Origin: Zygnema circumcarinatum
Taxonomy: Eukaryota; Streptophyta; Zygnematophyceae; Zygnematales; Zygnemataceae
Reading direction: 5' to 3'
DNA length: 64,000 bases
Assembly (NCBI GenBank): GCA_037447605.1
Contig: CM074810.1
Span: 1-64,000, forward strand
The notes under the pieces were generated by a model that was not told the DNA's origin, did no database searches, and saw only the letters and a program-made list of their open reading frames with translations. The first letter of the stretch is position 1, and each line of letters begins with the position of its first letter. Positions 1 to 12,400 of this stretch are shown piece after piece. The position numbers were made by a program, and so were the translations under genes.

Positions 1-1665
1 ACTCAAACTTTTTGTGCATACGGCGGACTCACTGTAGAGTGACGCTGAGAAATTTCGGTGCAAAAGAATAAAAGACAAAAAAGTTATGTATAACGGAGTG
101 GACGTGTATAGGAACGCAACTTTTTGCACGTGTCACAAAAACGTCCATATCTAAATAGGGAGAACGCCAAATTGACTCAAACATTTTGTGCATACGACGG
201 AATCACTGTAGAGTGACGCTGAGAAATTTCGGTGCAAAAGAGTAAAAGACAAAAAAGTTATGTATAACGGAGCTGACATGTATAGGAATGCAACTCATTG
301 ATGTGTCACAAAAACGTCCATATCTGAATAGGGACAACGCTTAATTGACTCAATCTTTTTGTGCAAACGGCGGACTCACTGTAGAGTAACGCTGAGAAAT
401 TTCGGTGCACAAAACTAAAAGACAAAAAAGTTATGTATAACGGAGTGGACGTGTATACGAACGCAGCCTATAACACGTGTCACAAAAACGTCCATATTTG
501 AATAGGGAGAACGCCAAATGGACTCAAACGTTTTGTGCATACGGCGGACACACAGAAGAGTGACGCTAAGAAATTTCGGAGCACAAAAGTAAAAGACAAA
601 AAAGTTATATATAACGGAGTGGACGTGTATAGGAACGCAACTTATTGCACGTGTCACAAAAACGTCCATATCTGAATAGGGACAACGCTTAATTGACTCA
701 AACTTTTTGTGCAAACGGCGGACTCACTGTAGAGTAACGCTGAGAAATTTCGGTGCACAAAACTAAAAGACAAAAAAGTTATGTATAACGGAGTGGACGT
801 GTATACGAACGCAGCCTATAACACGTGTCACAAAAACGTCCATATTTGAATAGGGAGAACGCCAAATGGACTCAAACGTTTTGTGCATACGGCGGACACA
901 CAGTAGAGTGACGCTAAGAAATTTCGGAGCACAAAAGTAAAAGACAAAAAAGTTATATATAACGGAGTGGACGTGTATAGGAACGCAACTTATTGCACGT
1001 GTCACAAAAACGTCCATATCTGAATAGGGAGAACGCTTAATTGACTCAAACTTTTTGTGCATACGGCGGACACACAGTAGAGTGACGCTAAGAAATTTCG
1101 GAGCAAAAAAGTAAAAGACAAAAAAGTTATATATAACGGAGTGGACGTGTGTAGGAACGCAACCTATTTCACGTGTCACAAAAACGTCCATATCTGAATA
1201 GGGAGAACGCCAAATTGACTCAAACTTTTTGTGCGTACGGCGGACACACTGTAGCGTGACGCTAAGAAATTTTGGTGCAAAAGAATAAAAGACAAAAAAG
1301 TTATGTATAACGGAGTGGACGTGTATAGGAACGCAACTTATTGCACGTGTCACAAAAACGTCCATATCTGAATAGGGAGAACGCTTAATTGACTCAAACT
1401 TTTTGTGCATACGGCGGACACACTATAGAGTGACGCTGAGAAATTTCGGAGCACAAAAGTAAAAGACAAAAATGTTATATATAACGGAGTGGACGTGTAT
1501 AGGAACGCAACTTATTGCACGTGTCACAAAAACGTCCATATCTGAATAGGGACAACGCTTAATTGACTCAAACTTTTTGTGCATACGGCGGACTCACTGT
1601 AGAGTGACGCTGAGAAATTTCGGTGCAAAAGAGTAAAAGACAAAAAAGTTATGTATAACGGAGTG
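1..1665. repeat. Satellite array, 174-bp monomer (block 1)
   Basis: Tandem head-to-tail copies of an AT-rich monomer whose period, measured between repeated ACTCAAAC landmarks elsewhere in the array, is 174 bp. About 9.5 copies lie here and the array continues off the left edge. Each monomer carries a landmark with CACGTG followed by TCACAAAAACGTCCATAT, and a GGAGTGGAC landmark. Variants alternate: copies near 460 and 808 share the same ATACGAACGCAGCC variant, so a two-monomer (348-bp) higher-order unit is visible. The monomer is nucleosome-sized, as many plant centromeric or pericentromeric satellites are; that role is inference. The minus-strand open frames arise because 174 is divisible by 3 and are not taken as genes. 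Confidence 0.95.
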
Positions 1666-2452
1666 TGTTGTACGGGCCTAGAGGCCGTACAACGTTTGGC
1701 GCATAGTCTCTAGCGAATAATGAACTAGACGCGAACATGCAAGCCAGCAGGCTGGGTCGCCAACATGCGTGAATGTTCTGGACCGGACACCAAGAGACGG
1801 CATTGAGCCGGACGCAAACATTGATCTGGCGCGCGCGGGCGCGCCAGCCGTCGTCCCACTACTGCCGGGCGTGACGCGAGTGGGCGCGCGCGGAGCGTCA
1901 GCTTCGCAGTGTACGGGCGCGCGAACCCACTACTTCCGACGGGCTCTGACGCGGCCAACTATGGAGGAGACCGGGTCCGCAGACGAGCTGGCTGCTGAAC
2001 GCGCAGCTGGCTGCGGACTGCATGCACCCGCTCAGGGCGGGCGTGACAAGCCGGTCCACAGGACGCTGTCACGTAGCTTAGTCGTAGGAAGTATATAGAG
2101 AGTAGCATTCCTCAGAGTAAATAACCTCATACCACATGCCAATGGGGGTGTGTAGCGAGCTGAGGCCGAGCCTGTAGTTAAGAAGAGGAGTAGTGCTGCC
2201 AGTCTTGGGAAATAGTAAGTGGGGTAGTGCAAGCTGCATTAAGCAGCCAGGGGCTGCTTGAATCTGTTGTACTTCACCTCCAAAGAAAATCAGAGTTTTA
2301 TGCCCGGTGGGGCTTTCTCTATCTTGACGTCTCTTGTCTTGCATCTGTCTTGAGCTTTCCTTTCGCGAACAGCTGCTGCGAAGATGTCTACGACTCAAGA
2401 GCCGAGTGGAGGCGACTCTGTCGAGGGTGGTTCCACCATGGAATTACCAACA
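1666..2452. mobile_element. Solo LTR of an LTR retrotransposon
   Basis: A 787-bp insertion that interrupts the satellite. It begins TGTTG and ends CAACA (LTR-type TG...CA with 5-bp inverted ends) and is flanked by the 5-bp duplication GAGTG (1661-1665 and 2453-2457). No internal coding domain, second LTR or primer-binding site is present, so a solo LTR left by LTR-LTR recombination is the simplest reading. A TATA-like GTATATAG lies near 2089. The first 28 bases form an imperfect palindrome around GTTGTACGG/CCGTACAAC. No obvious similarity to the LTRs of the neighbouring copia element was seen, so it is probably another family. Orientation cannot be fixed. Confidence 0.8.
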
Positions 2453-3156
2453 GAGTGGACATGTATAGGAACGCAACTTATTGCACGTGTCACAAAAACG
2501 TCCATATCTGAATAAGGAGAACGCCAAATTGACTCAAACATTTTGTGCATACGGCGGAATCACTGTAGAGTGACGCTGAGAAATTTCGGTGCAAAAGAGT
2601 AAAAGACAAAAAAGTTATGTATAACGGAGTGGACATGTATAGGAACGCAACTTATTGCACGTGTCACAAAAACGTCCATATTTGAATAGGGAAAACGCCA
2701 AATTGACTCAAACTTTTTGTGTATATTGTGGATTCTCCATAGACTATGCTGAGAAATTTCGGTGTACAATAAACCTAAAAGACAAAAAAGTTATATATAA
2801 CAGTGGATGTGATACGAATCGCACCTGCACAGTACGTGTCACAAAAGTATCCCACCCAACAGGGAGACGCCAAATGGACCCATGTCTTTTGTGCATACTG
2901 TGGACACACATAAGAGCCACGCTAACAAATTCTCGGGAGCACAAAAGTAAAAGACAAATAAGTCATATATAACGGAGTGGACGTGTATAGGAACGCAACT
3001 TATTGCAAGTGTCACAAAAACGTCCATATCTGAATAGGGACAACGCTTAATTGACTCAAACTTTTTGTGCAAACGGCGGACTCACTGTAGAGTAACGCTG
3101 AGAAATTTCGGTGCACAAAACTAAAAGACAAAAAAGTTATGTATAACGGAGTGGAC
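2453..3156. repeat. Satellite array, 174-bp monomer (block 2)
   Basis: About four copies of the same 174-bp satellite between the two LTR elements. The copies around 2700-2930 are clearly more degenerate than the rest (for example TGTATATTGTGGATTCTCC in place of the usual TGCATACGGCGGACTCAC), as expected for a small isolated block no longer homogenised with the main array. Confidence 0.93.
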
Positions 3157-4151
3157 TGTTAGTGTTAGTGTATGATAGTTAGACATTGTATGGCACACAC
3201 TAACTTGTTGTGGTACTCAGTTTGTAGAACATGAGATCTGCTAGGCGTAGTGCTCTTAGATTTAGGAATGTCGGTGCTCTGACTCAGGTGAGTGCGCCGC
3301 GAGTGCGCGGAGTACGAACGAGCGGCGCTGATTGGACGCGGCGCTGACACACGTGCGCGGAGAACGGAGCCACTTCACTGGTCGAGAGCGCGCCGCGGAT
3401 CCGCGAGACGGACGCGCCGCAACTCCGTCGGTCGCGCGCGACGCCAAACGCGGAAGTGGAAGTTGCGGTGCGGAAATGACATAGAAGATATTTGGCGGCA
3501 AACCGGAATGCGCCACGTGGACGACTCGCAATGTGGGTCCGCGAGTTCGAGTGTACGGCCGAGGTGTCGGCGGGCGAAGACTGGGAAGGAGCGCTGGCGA
3601 AACGGCGAAACTGTACGGACAGGTGTACGAGCCGACAAGAACTAGGTCGGCGCTGCCGGCAGATTCACCGAGGCAGCTAGCCGGCCTTGTGATTCTGAGT
3701 GGTCGCGCACTCCAGCACCACTGTATGAGCCCGCATGTGCATGCGCCACTGACACGTGAGGTGTCATGTCACGGATGCCATATTATATAGTGCATAGCTT
3801 CATTATGAAAGAGCCCATCAGGCATGATCTCGTCAGAGTTTTGGATCCTTTGCCTGCGTGCGCCAGGCTGCCTACACTTGTGTCGTGAGGTAGTGTGGAT
3901 AGGGACCTTGAGAGTGAGAGTTCATTGTGGGAAGATAGTTTTATCTATAAGGAGTTTTGAGAGCTGTAGTTTCTCCCTGCAGATCTCTCAGTGTGATTTC
4001 CGCTGCTGTCTTGTAGCTTCATTCTATTGTTATGGACGACTTAGCCAGAAGAGAGAGCTTTGAGTGTTTGAATGCTTTCATTGTGGAATTTAAGTTTCAA
4101 CTGAGGGCGACACCCAAGGTGGTGCGTAAGTGTGGGAGCACGCTTTAAATA
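3157..4151 (+). repeat. 5' LTR of the copia element
   Basis: Starts TGTTAGTGTTAGTGTATG. It is matched along its length by 8433-9408, for example the stretches GAGTGCGCCGCGAGTGCGCG and GAGGGCGACACCCAAGGTGG occur in both. A TATA-like ATATTATATAG lies near 3780 (U3/R region). CACGTG-type cores (CACACGTGCG, GCCACGTGGA) occur upstream of it, typical of LTR enhancers. The right end is placed by alignment to the other LTR and is uncertain by about 5 bp. Confidence 0.85.
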
Positions 4152-4176
4152 AAGGAAGAGCCAGGCTGGCGAGGAA
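4152..4176 (+). promoter_or_regulatory. Degenerate primer-binding site of the copia element
   Basis: Immediately after the 5' LTR the sequence reads AAAGGAAGAGCCAGGCT. Plant copia elements usually carry TGGTATCAGAGCC here, complementary to the 3' end of initiator tRNA-Met; the AGAGCC core is kept and the 5' half has diverged. Position and partial similarity support the call; priming function is probably lost. Confidence 0.4.
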
Positions 4177-4314
4177 GACCACGTGAAGTCCCGGCTATTC
4201 GAGGTCTCGATGGTTTGGACTATAGGGGTGGGGAGACGTGTGGTTCCTGCTTGTGGCAAGGGGCTGTCGGGCATGTTGACGCACCATCAAGGCAGCCGGC
4301 CAGCCGCAGGAGCC

Positions 4315-4674
4315 ATGGCGGAGCGGCAGTCGGAGTTCGACACAGCGCTCGCCAGATGGAGGACCAAGGACAACAAGGCCCTCACCCAGATCGTCATGAG
4401 CGTGAGGGGAAGTCCCTCTTCCATGCTGTATGACCTTAAGACTTCACATGCTATGTGGAGATGCTTAGAGGAGATGTATGATGTAAAGGATAACGTAACG
4501 ATAGTCAGCCTTTACACGCAGCTTGGGAAAATGAAGATGTCCTCGGAAGAGAAGTTGAGTGAATATATGGTCAGATTCGCACTCTATGGGAGATATTTAC
4601 AGCGCTGCAAGTTGCTAGAGGAGACTATAAAATCAGCCAACTCCCAGGGGGACTGCCTGGCCGATTTGATGTAG
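4315..4674 (+). pseudogene. copia gag-like polyprotein (UBN2-type), truncated
   Basis: An open frame starting MAERQSEFDTALARWRTKDN and ending at a stop at 4672-4674. It holds features of retrotransposon gag of the UBN2 class: W..KD.KAL..I followed by AWRCLEEMY-like (here MWRCLEEMYDVKDN), a TQLGKMKM segment and SEYMVRF. In active copia elements gag runs on into the zinc knuckle and protease; here the frame closes after 119 codons. A degenerate knuckle (CYTCGQTGP...C) can be read at about 4855-4895 in another frame, with Pro where the zinc-binding His belongs. The upstream in-frame ATG at 4183 would add 44 residues of non-gag sequence. Confidence 0.75.
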
Positions 4675-5489
4675 CAGTTGCAGCTCTTAGGACTGTTCTA
4701 ACGAACACCGTGATGACCGACAAGTGAAACGGAGGATCAAAGGAGAGAGCTGTCTAAGACGCTGGAGGACCGATAGAGGTGCTTGGTGCTCACTCACGAG
4801 AAGTTTGAGAGGTAGGGCGCCAGAGATAGACTGTGGGAACGCCGTGCGGAGCGTGTTACACGTGTGGGCAGACGGGGCCACTTCTCGGCGACTGTCACAA
4901 GAACAAGAACACCCAAGATTGGGGTGGAGGGAGCATCGCCATCCGTCAAGAAGGGATTCAAGGGAATCTGCTTTTAATGTAAGACGAGGCCATAAGAGCA
5001 GAGACCGCGAGAGTGGCGGTGGAGGAATGGTCTTATGCCGAGATGAACATTCTGATTTTTGTTGGGGAAGATTCAGGTTGATGGATTTGAGCCGCCATGG
5101 GTGGATCCACTCCGGCGTTCCACGCACATGTGTGGGCGACAGTTGGTGTCTCCACGCTGGACACCTTGGAAGAGGCTCAGTCCGTTGACCGGCAACCGGA
5201 GAGGGAGCCGCAGCCACAAGTAGGTGTAGTAAAGATGATCCTTGGAGGCGGCTCTACCATCTACGAGAGAAAAGAAGAGAAGAAATGGCTCATCGTGACG
5301 CACTTCAGACTCTGACTGGAAAGAGAACTTCATGTCTGGCTAGTTTAGTATGTAAGAGGGGGTACGAAGTCACCTTTAGGAGAAATCTTGTAGTGATCAC
5401 TGAGAGTCGGGGAATGGTGTTTGAGAAACACCATGGAGGCTGGATTACCTTCATTATAGGAGGAAGAAGATGAGGGTGCTGATGGCTTG

Positions 5490-5960
5490 TACTAAGGGTG
5501 CAGTAAACTTTGGCATCGTAGACTTGGTCATCTAAACCATAGGGGACTGCAACAGCTTGCTGCAAAGGGGCTGGTCCGCGGGTTAGACGTTGACGTAGTT
5601 AAGAAGGAGCTAGGCTTTTGCAAAGAGTGTGTAGAGGGGAAAGCGCACAGAAGACCTTTCTCAGTGGAGAGGAGTCATTCACGCAAGAGGAAACTGGAAT
5701 TGGTCCATGTCTGTGTGGACGCGACACCGGCAATGTGAGGAGTCGCTACTTCATCATGTTCTTTGACGGTTCCCAGGGAAAATCGCTGGAAATTCTCAAG
5801 TATAAATCTGAAGCTTTCGAAGTGTTCAGACGGGAGACTGAGATGGAGTGAGAGAGCGGTTAGACACTGGAGACGCTGCGCTCGGACAACGGAGGGGAAT
5901 TCAAGTTGAGGAGTTTGGCGGCACTTGAAGGTCGCGAAGACAGAACCTAATTTTCTGCTC
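5490..5960 (+). pseudogene. copia pre-integrase and integrase remnant
   Basis: Around 5508-5640 the translation reads LWHRRLGHLNHRGLQQLAAK followed by CKECVEGKAHRRPF. These are the HHCC zinc-binding pre-integrase motif (H-x3-H, C-x2-C) and the linker into the integrase core of Ty1/copia polyproteins. Downstream (about 5660-5850) a DATPAM...RSRYFIMFFDG-like segment resembles the first Asp strand of the integrase core, in shifted frames. Stops and frameshifts interrupt the region, so no functional enzyme is made. The stretch 5960-6840 holds only frame-broken, Glu/Pro-rich remnant sequence. Confidence 0.75.
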
Positions 5961-7090
5961 TTACCCCTCAAAACAATGGAGCTGTAAGGGTCATAGGATT
6001 GTGGGGGACATGGACGGACCATGCTGAGACAATCCCCCTTCCCGGCACCTCCTTTCGGGAGAGGTGGTGATGACTGCACTTACCTTAGAAATAGATGCTC
6101 ATCTTTAAACTTAAAGATCAGGTTTCTTGAAGAGGTGTGGAGTGGGAGGGAACCCACGAGTCCCACCTGGGAGACCTTTGAGCGCGCTGCTGGTCGCAGT
6201 GCCGAAGGCGAGGGAGAGAGGGAGTCACCCCCGAGCGTGGTAGGGTACCTTCTCGGCTACAAGCAGGACAGTCGCACTGACCGGGTGTGGAACCTCCGAC
6301 ACAAACGAGTGAGAAGTCTGAGGATGTGACGGCTATGAGGGGCGGCGCTTGGCTAGGTGAGACCCACCCAAGGCAGGTTTGGAGGACGAGGACGAGGATG
6401 TGGAGACCAGCGAGAGGATGGAGGCCTCTCATGTCCCAGCTTCAGAGGAGATCAGCACGCCTGAGAGCGCGGGAGCTGAGCTTGAAGCAACGCCGAACGT
6501 GGAAGCGGCCGTGGGAGCTGAACCCGAGGAGCCGCAAGCGGGGGAGCCGCAAGCGGGGGAGCCGCAACCTTCAACGGAGACGGCACCACTACAGATTACC
6601 TGTCGGGACGAGGGGAGCCCTGGGCTGAACTGCATCTTCTAGGACGAGTCTGAGGATTTGGGAGATGGTTGGGAAGGGTAGGCTGATGTTGTCGAGTATG
6701 CCTTTGGGTTTGTCCTGGGATCTCTTCAACACTGAGGAGCCGGAGAGCGCAAGGACCTCGGAGGAGCACCCGTGTGGTGAGGAGGCCTGATCACTACAGG
6801 CCTTCACAGACTAACCTAGTACAGGAAAGAGTGCCTACAGACTCAGCGGACCTCGCGGGAGCTGCCCACTGTTTTATGATCACCGGTTGCAAACCTTTGA
6901 GCAGTGTATACGGGGTCGATGGAGAGAGTGGTGAGCAGGAATCGACAGCGAATGGGAAGATTTGCTGGAGACTGAGACGTGACTTGAGGAGCTGCCAGAA
7001 GGAGGGCCATTGGATGCAAGTGGGTGTTCAAGGTGAAGCGAGCGGACGAGTGGTCGGTTGATAAGGCGTGGCTGGTGGTGGGGGAGGGTC

Positions 7091-8398
7091 TCAGCTTTGA
7101 GGCGATGGAGTCCATATACCAGAGCCTTCGCCCCCGTGGTGAAGTTCAACTCCCTCCGTGCCCTAATATCGATTGCAGCAGCCGAGGGGATGCACGTACA
7201 TCAACTCGATATCAAGACTGCGTTTCTGTACGGAGATCTCGCTGAGGAGATCTACATGGTACAGCCCGAAGGGAAAGTTGTCCCGGGGCAGGAGCATCTC
7301 GTTTGTCGTCTTGTGAAGAGTTTGTACGGACTGAAACAGGCGCCCAGGATTTGGTACGAGAAAATTGATGACCTCCTGCGGAGTAACGGATTTGCGCGAT
7401 TCGAGACGGATCATTCCGTGTACCGACAAGGAGAAGAGGCGGATCTCATGTACGTTGGGATCTACGTGGACGACCTCATAATGGTGAGCCTCTCATTGAA
7501 GATTAAACCATTGAAGCACTTTTGGAAGCTAACTTCAAAATGTCGGATCTAGGGGAGGCACAGTATCTCCTAGGAATGCAGTTGAAGAGGGGGCAGGACG
7601 GTAGCTTATTTCTTTGTCAGAAGAAGTACGCCGCAGATGTACTTGCCAGGTTCAAAATGGAGGAGTGCCGTCCTTGCTCGAGTTCGATGGAGATCGGAAT
7701 GCGATTGTCGAGAGATATGATGCCGGCGACAGATGCGGAGGTACAGAGAATGTACAGAGTGCCGTACAGATCGGCAATCGGGAGTTTAATGTATCTGATG
7801 ATAGGTACTCGTCCTGACTTGGCAAAAGCCGTGAGCTCAGCAAGTCGGTTCATGGAGAATCCCGGTCCTGAACATTGGGAGGTCGTGAAGCGGATTTTCA
7901 GATTCGTGAAAGGGACCTTGGATTACGGTCTCAGATTTGAGAGGGGGCCAACCAGAGTGATCGGGTACACCGACTCTGATTGGGGAGGTGATGTGGACAC
8001 GTCACGATCGACGTCAGGATTTGTGTTCCTGAACGGAGGAGGCGCGATCTCATGGAGCTCGAAGTTACAAGATTCGGTGGCGCTGTCGAGCACCGAAGGA
8101 GAGTACATGGGAGCGTGCCATGCAGCGGAGTAGGGGATGTGGTTCTACATTCTCTGATGAATGTAAGCAACTATAAACACTATTGACCCTTTACTAACCA
8201 GTCATCTTAGCCTCCATGAGAATCCCCCGTGTTTCATAAGAGAACCAAGCACATTAGGGTGCAATATCATTATGTGCGAGAGTTGGTAGAGGAAGGGATG
8301 ATAGTGGTGAAGTTTGTAGGAACAAAAGAGCAGGCTGCAGACATGTTGACCAAGGGGGTCAGCGGGGAGACACTACTAGTGAACAGCAGGTTGATTGG
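7091..8398 (+). pseudogene. copia reverse transcriptase and RNase H, frame-broken
   Basis: The best preserved part of the element. One frame (about 7130-7500) carries VHQLDIKTAFLYGDL, a KSLYGLKQAPRIWY motif and GIYVDDLIMV with the catalytic YVDD. After a frame change near 7500-7522 the next frame (7522-8133) reads MSDLGEAQYLLGMQ, the connection domain, then YTDSDWGGD and STEGEYM, which are the RNase H acidic motifs of copia RVT_2/RNase HI proteins. A stop at 8131-8133 truncates it; the normal carboxy end (KHIRVQYHYVRE, TKEQAADMLTKGVS) is still readable at 8230-8370. It is therefore a pseudogene with at least one frameshift and one nonsense change. Confidence 0.88.
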
Positions 8399-8416
8399 GC
8401 TAGGGCCCACGAGGGA

Positions 8417-8432
8417 CCGAGGATCAGAGGGA
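8417..8432 (+). promoter_or_regulatory. Polypurine tract of the copia element
   Basis: A purine-rich run (GACCGAGGATCAGAGGGA region) directly in front of the 3' LTR, where plus-strand synthesis of LTR retrotransposons is primed. It is interrupted by a few pyrimidines. Confidence 0.5.
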
Positions 8433-9408
8433 CGTTAGTGTTAGTGTATGAAGAGACATTGATGGACATACTAACTGCGTGGGCATCAGTTTGAGAATAC
8501 ATGAGATCTGCCAGGGCGGAGTGTCTCAGAAACATGAATGTCGTGCTCTGACCTCAGGTGAGTGCGCCGCGAGTGCGCGGAGTACGAACGAGCGGCGCTG
8601 ATTGGACGCGGCGCTGACACATGTGCGCGGAGAACGGACGCGCAACTTTGATTGGTCGCGGCGCGGGCGCGAAACGCGGAGCGCAAAGTTGCGGCGCGGA
8701 AACGACATAGAAGATATTTGGCGGCGAACCGGAATGCGCCACGTGGACCACTCGCAATGTGGGTCCACGATCCAGCTACGCCGGTGCTCGGTGGGTCAGG
8801 AGACTGGGAAGGAGCGTGACGGTCTGGGGGCCAGACTGCACGGAGAGGTGTATGAGCCAGAGAATTAGAACCGGCGCTGTTGGAGGTTTACGAGGAGTGA
8901 GTGGGGCTTTGCCACTCCTGAGTGCGTCCACTCAGACTCAGTGCAGGAGTTCTTGCATGTGATGCGACGTGACATGTGTGTCATGTTACGGATGCCATAT
9001 TATATAGCTGCATAGTTTTATTACGGGAAGTAACCTATCTACACTGACCGACTGTCTGCATAAGCCTTGGGTTCTCATCTGTGCCTGCTCGCTACCAGGC
9101 TGCCCAGGCACTTGTGTCGTGAGGGTAGTGAGTGAGAGGGACCTTGAAGTAGTGGGAGAACTTCATTGTGGGAAGACAGTTTTATTATAAGGAGTTTTAG
9201 AGCCGTGAGCTTTCTCCTAACACTCTCTCATTGTGATTTCCGCTGTGCTTGCTTGTAGGCTTCATTTTGCCTGCTTAATGGGATGACTAGTGAAGGCAAG
9301 AGATAGCTTTGAGTGTTTGAATGTCTTCATCCGTGGGAACTCAAGTTCCAATGGAGGGCGACACCCAAGGTGGCGCCGGAAGTGGGGAGCAAACCCTCTG
9401 CTTCAACA
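8433..9408 (+). repeat. 3' LTR of the copia element
   Basis: Begins CGTTAGTGTTAGTGTATG (first base changed from T) and ends GCTTCAACA, followed by the TGGAC duplication. Similar over its length to 3157-4151 but with many substitutions and indels, for example in the GC-rich part near 8640 compared with 3370, which indicates an old insertion. Confidence 0.88.
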
Positions 9409-12400
9409 TGGACGTGTATACGAACGCAGCCTTTAACACGTGTCACAAAAACGTCCATATTTGAATAGGGAGAACGTCAAATGGACTCAAACGTTTTGTG
9501 CATACGGCGGACACACAGTAGAGTGACGCTAAGAAATTTCGGAGCACAAAAGTAAAAGACAAAAAAGTTATATATAACGGAGTGGACGTGTATAGGAACG
9601 CAACTTATTGCACGTGTCACAAAAACGTCCATATTTGAATAGGGAGAACGCCAAATGGACTCAAACTTTTTGTGCATACGGCGGACTCACTGTAGAGTGA
9701 CGCTGAGAAATTTCGGTGCAAAAGAATAAAAGACAAAAAAGTTATATATAACGGAGTGGACGTGTGTAGGAATGCAACCTATTGCACGTGTCACAAAAAC
9801 GTCCATATCTGAATACGGAGAAAGCCAAATGGACTCAAACTTTTTTGTGCATACGACGGACACACACTTGACACACGTTGAGAAATTTCGGTGCACAAAA
9901 GTAAAAGAAAATAAAGTTATATATAACGGAGTGGACGTGTGTAGGACCGCAACCTATTGCACGTGTCACAAAAACGTCCATATCTGAATAGGGAGAACGA
10001 CAAATCAATTCAATTTTTTTGTGCATACGGCGGACACACTGTAGCGTGACGCTCAGAAATTTCGGTGCAAAAAAGTAAAAGACAAAAAAGTAATTTATAT
10101 CGGAGTGGACGTGTATAGGAACGCAACCTATTGCACGTGTCACAAAAACGTCCATATCTGAATAGGGAGAACGCTTAATTGACTCAAACTTTTTGTGCAT
10201 ACGGCGGACTCACTGTAGAGTGACGCTGAGAAATTTCGGTGCAAAAGAGTAAAAGACAAAAAAGTTATGTATAACGGAGTGTACATGTATAGGAACGCAA
10301 CTTATTGCACGTGTCACAAAAACGTCCATATCTGAATAGGGAGAACGCTTAATGGACTCAAACTTTTTGTGCATACGGCGGACTCACTGTAGAGTGACGC
10401 TGAGAAATTTCGGTGCAAAAGAATAAAAGACAAAAAAGTTATGTATAACGGAGTGGACGTGTATAGGAACGCAACCTATTGCACGTGTCACAAAAACGTC
10501 CATATCTGATTAGGGAGAACGCTTAATTGACTCAAACTTTTTGTGCATACGGCGGACTCACTGTAGAGTGACGCTGAGAAATTTCGGTGCAAAAGAGTAA
10601 AAGACAAAAAAGTTATGTATAACGGAGTGGACATGTATAGGAACGCAACTTATTGCACGTGTCACAAAAACGTCCATATCTGAATAGGGAGAACGCTTAA
10701 TTGACTCAAACTTTTTGTGCATACGGCGGACTCACTGTAGAGTGACGCTGAGAAATTTCGGTGAAAAAGAGTAAAAGACAAAAAAGTTATGTATAACGGA
10801 GTGACATGTATAGGAATGCATTGCACGTGTCACAAAAACGTCCATATCTGAATAGGGACATGGCTTAAATTGACTCAAGCCTTTGCTTATATGGTGAATT
10901 TACTGTAAAGTGATGTGATAAATTTCGGTGCAAAAGATTAAAAGACAAAAAAGTTAGGTATAACGGAGTGGACGTGTATAGGAACGCAACTTATTGCACG
11001 TGTCACAAAAACGTCCATATTTGAATAGGGAGAACGCCAAATGGACTCAAACTTTTTGTGCATACGGCGGACTCACTGTAGAGTGACGCTGAGAAATTTC
11101 GGTGCAAAAGAATAAAAGACACAAAAGTTATATATAACGGAGTGGACGTGTGTAGGAATGCAACCTATTGCACGTGTCACAAAAACGTCCATATCGGAAT
11201 ACGGAGAAAGCCAGTGCCACTCAACCTTTATTGTGCATACCACGGATACACACTTGACATATGTTAGGATTTTGGTGCACAAAAGTGAAAGAAAATAAAG
11301 CTCACAATGAGTGATGTGTGACCGGATGATTGACGTGTCACAAAAACGTCCATATCTGAATAAGGAGAACGCCAAATTGACTCAAACTTTTTGTGCATAC
11401 GGCGGACTCACTGTAGAGTGACGCTGAGAAATTTCGGTGCAAAAGAGTAAAAGACAAAAAAGTAATGTATAACGGAGTGGACGTGTATAGGAACGCAACC
11501 TATTGCACGTGTCACAAAAACGTCCATATCTGAATAGGGAGAACGCTTAATTGACTCAAACTTTTTGTGCATACGGCGGACTCACTGTAGAGTGACGCTG
11601 AGAAATTTCGGTGCAAAAGAGTAAAAGACAAAAACGTTATGTATAACGGAGTGGACGTGTATAGGAACGCAACTTATTGCACGTGTCACAAAAACGTCCA
11701 TATCTGAATAGGGAGAACGCTTAATTGACTCAAACTTTTTGTGCATACGGCGGACTCACTGTAGAGTGACGCTGAGAAATTTCGGTGCAAAAGAATAAAA
11801 GACAAAAAAGTTATGTATAACGGAGTGGACGTGTATAGGAACGCAACCTATTGCACGTGTCACAAAAACGTCCATATCTGAATAGGGAGAACGCTTAATT
11901 GACTCAAACTTTTTGTGCATACGGCGGACTCACTGTAGAGTGACGCTGAGAAATTTCGGTGCAAAAGAGTAAAAGACAAAAAAGTTATGTATAACGGAGT
12001 GGACATGTATAGGAACGCAACTTATTGCACGTGTCACAAAAACGTCCATATCTGAATAGGGAGAACGCTTAATTGACTCAAACTTTTTGTGCATACGGCG
12101 GACTCACTGTAGAGTGACGTTGAGAAATTTCGGTGCAAAAGAGTAAAAGACAAAAAAGTTATGTATAACGGAGTGGACATGTATAGGAACGCAACTTATT
12201 GCACGTGTCACAAAAACGTCCATATCTGAATAGGGACAACGCTTAATTGACTCAAACTTTTTGTGCATACGGCGGACTCACTGTAAAGTGACGCTGAGAA
12301 ATTTCGGTGCAAAAGAATAAAAGACAAAAAAGTTATGTATAACGGAGTGGACGTGTATAGGAACGCAACCTATTGCACGTGTCACAAAAACGTCCATATC

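Larger units (their letters stand above)
3157..9408 (+). mobile_element. Ty1/copia LTR retrotransposon, full-length but inactivated
   Basis: A 6,252-bp element inserted in the satellite with a 5-bp target duplication TGGAC (3152-3156 and 9409-9413). Two long terminal repeats (3157-about 4151 and 8433-9408) bracket, in order, a gag-like frame, a damaged CCHC knuckle and protease region, a pre-integrase/integrase motif, a reverse transcriptase with YVDDL and an RNase H. Integrase before reverse transcriptase is the diagnostic copia order. The internal region is broken by many stops and frame changes, and the two LTRs differ by substitutions and indels, so this is an old non-autonomous copy. Satellite resumes on both sides exactly at the duplication. 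Confidence 0.95.

Noticed and set aside
415-1410. Minus-strand frames of 99 and 215 codons with a repeated 58-residue peptide in the satellite
   Set aside because: The monomer is 174 bp (3 x 58), so any frame without a stop repeats. Most copies carry stops, there is no start or domain logic, and substitutions are not biased to third positions.
1725-2511. Several overlapping frames in the solo LTR
   Set aside because: No conserved domains; they overlap on both strands within a GC-rich LTR.
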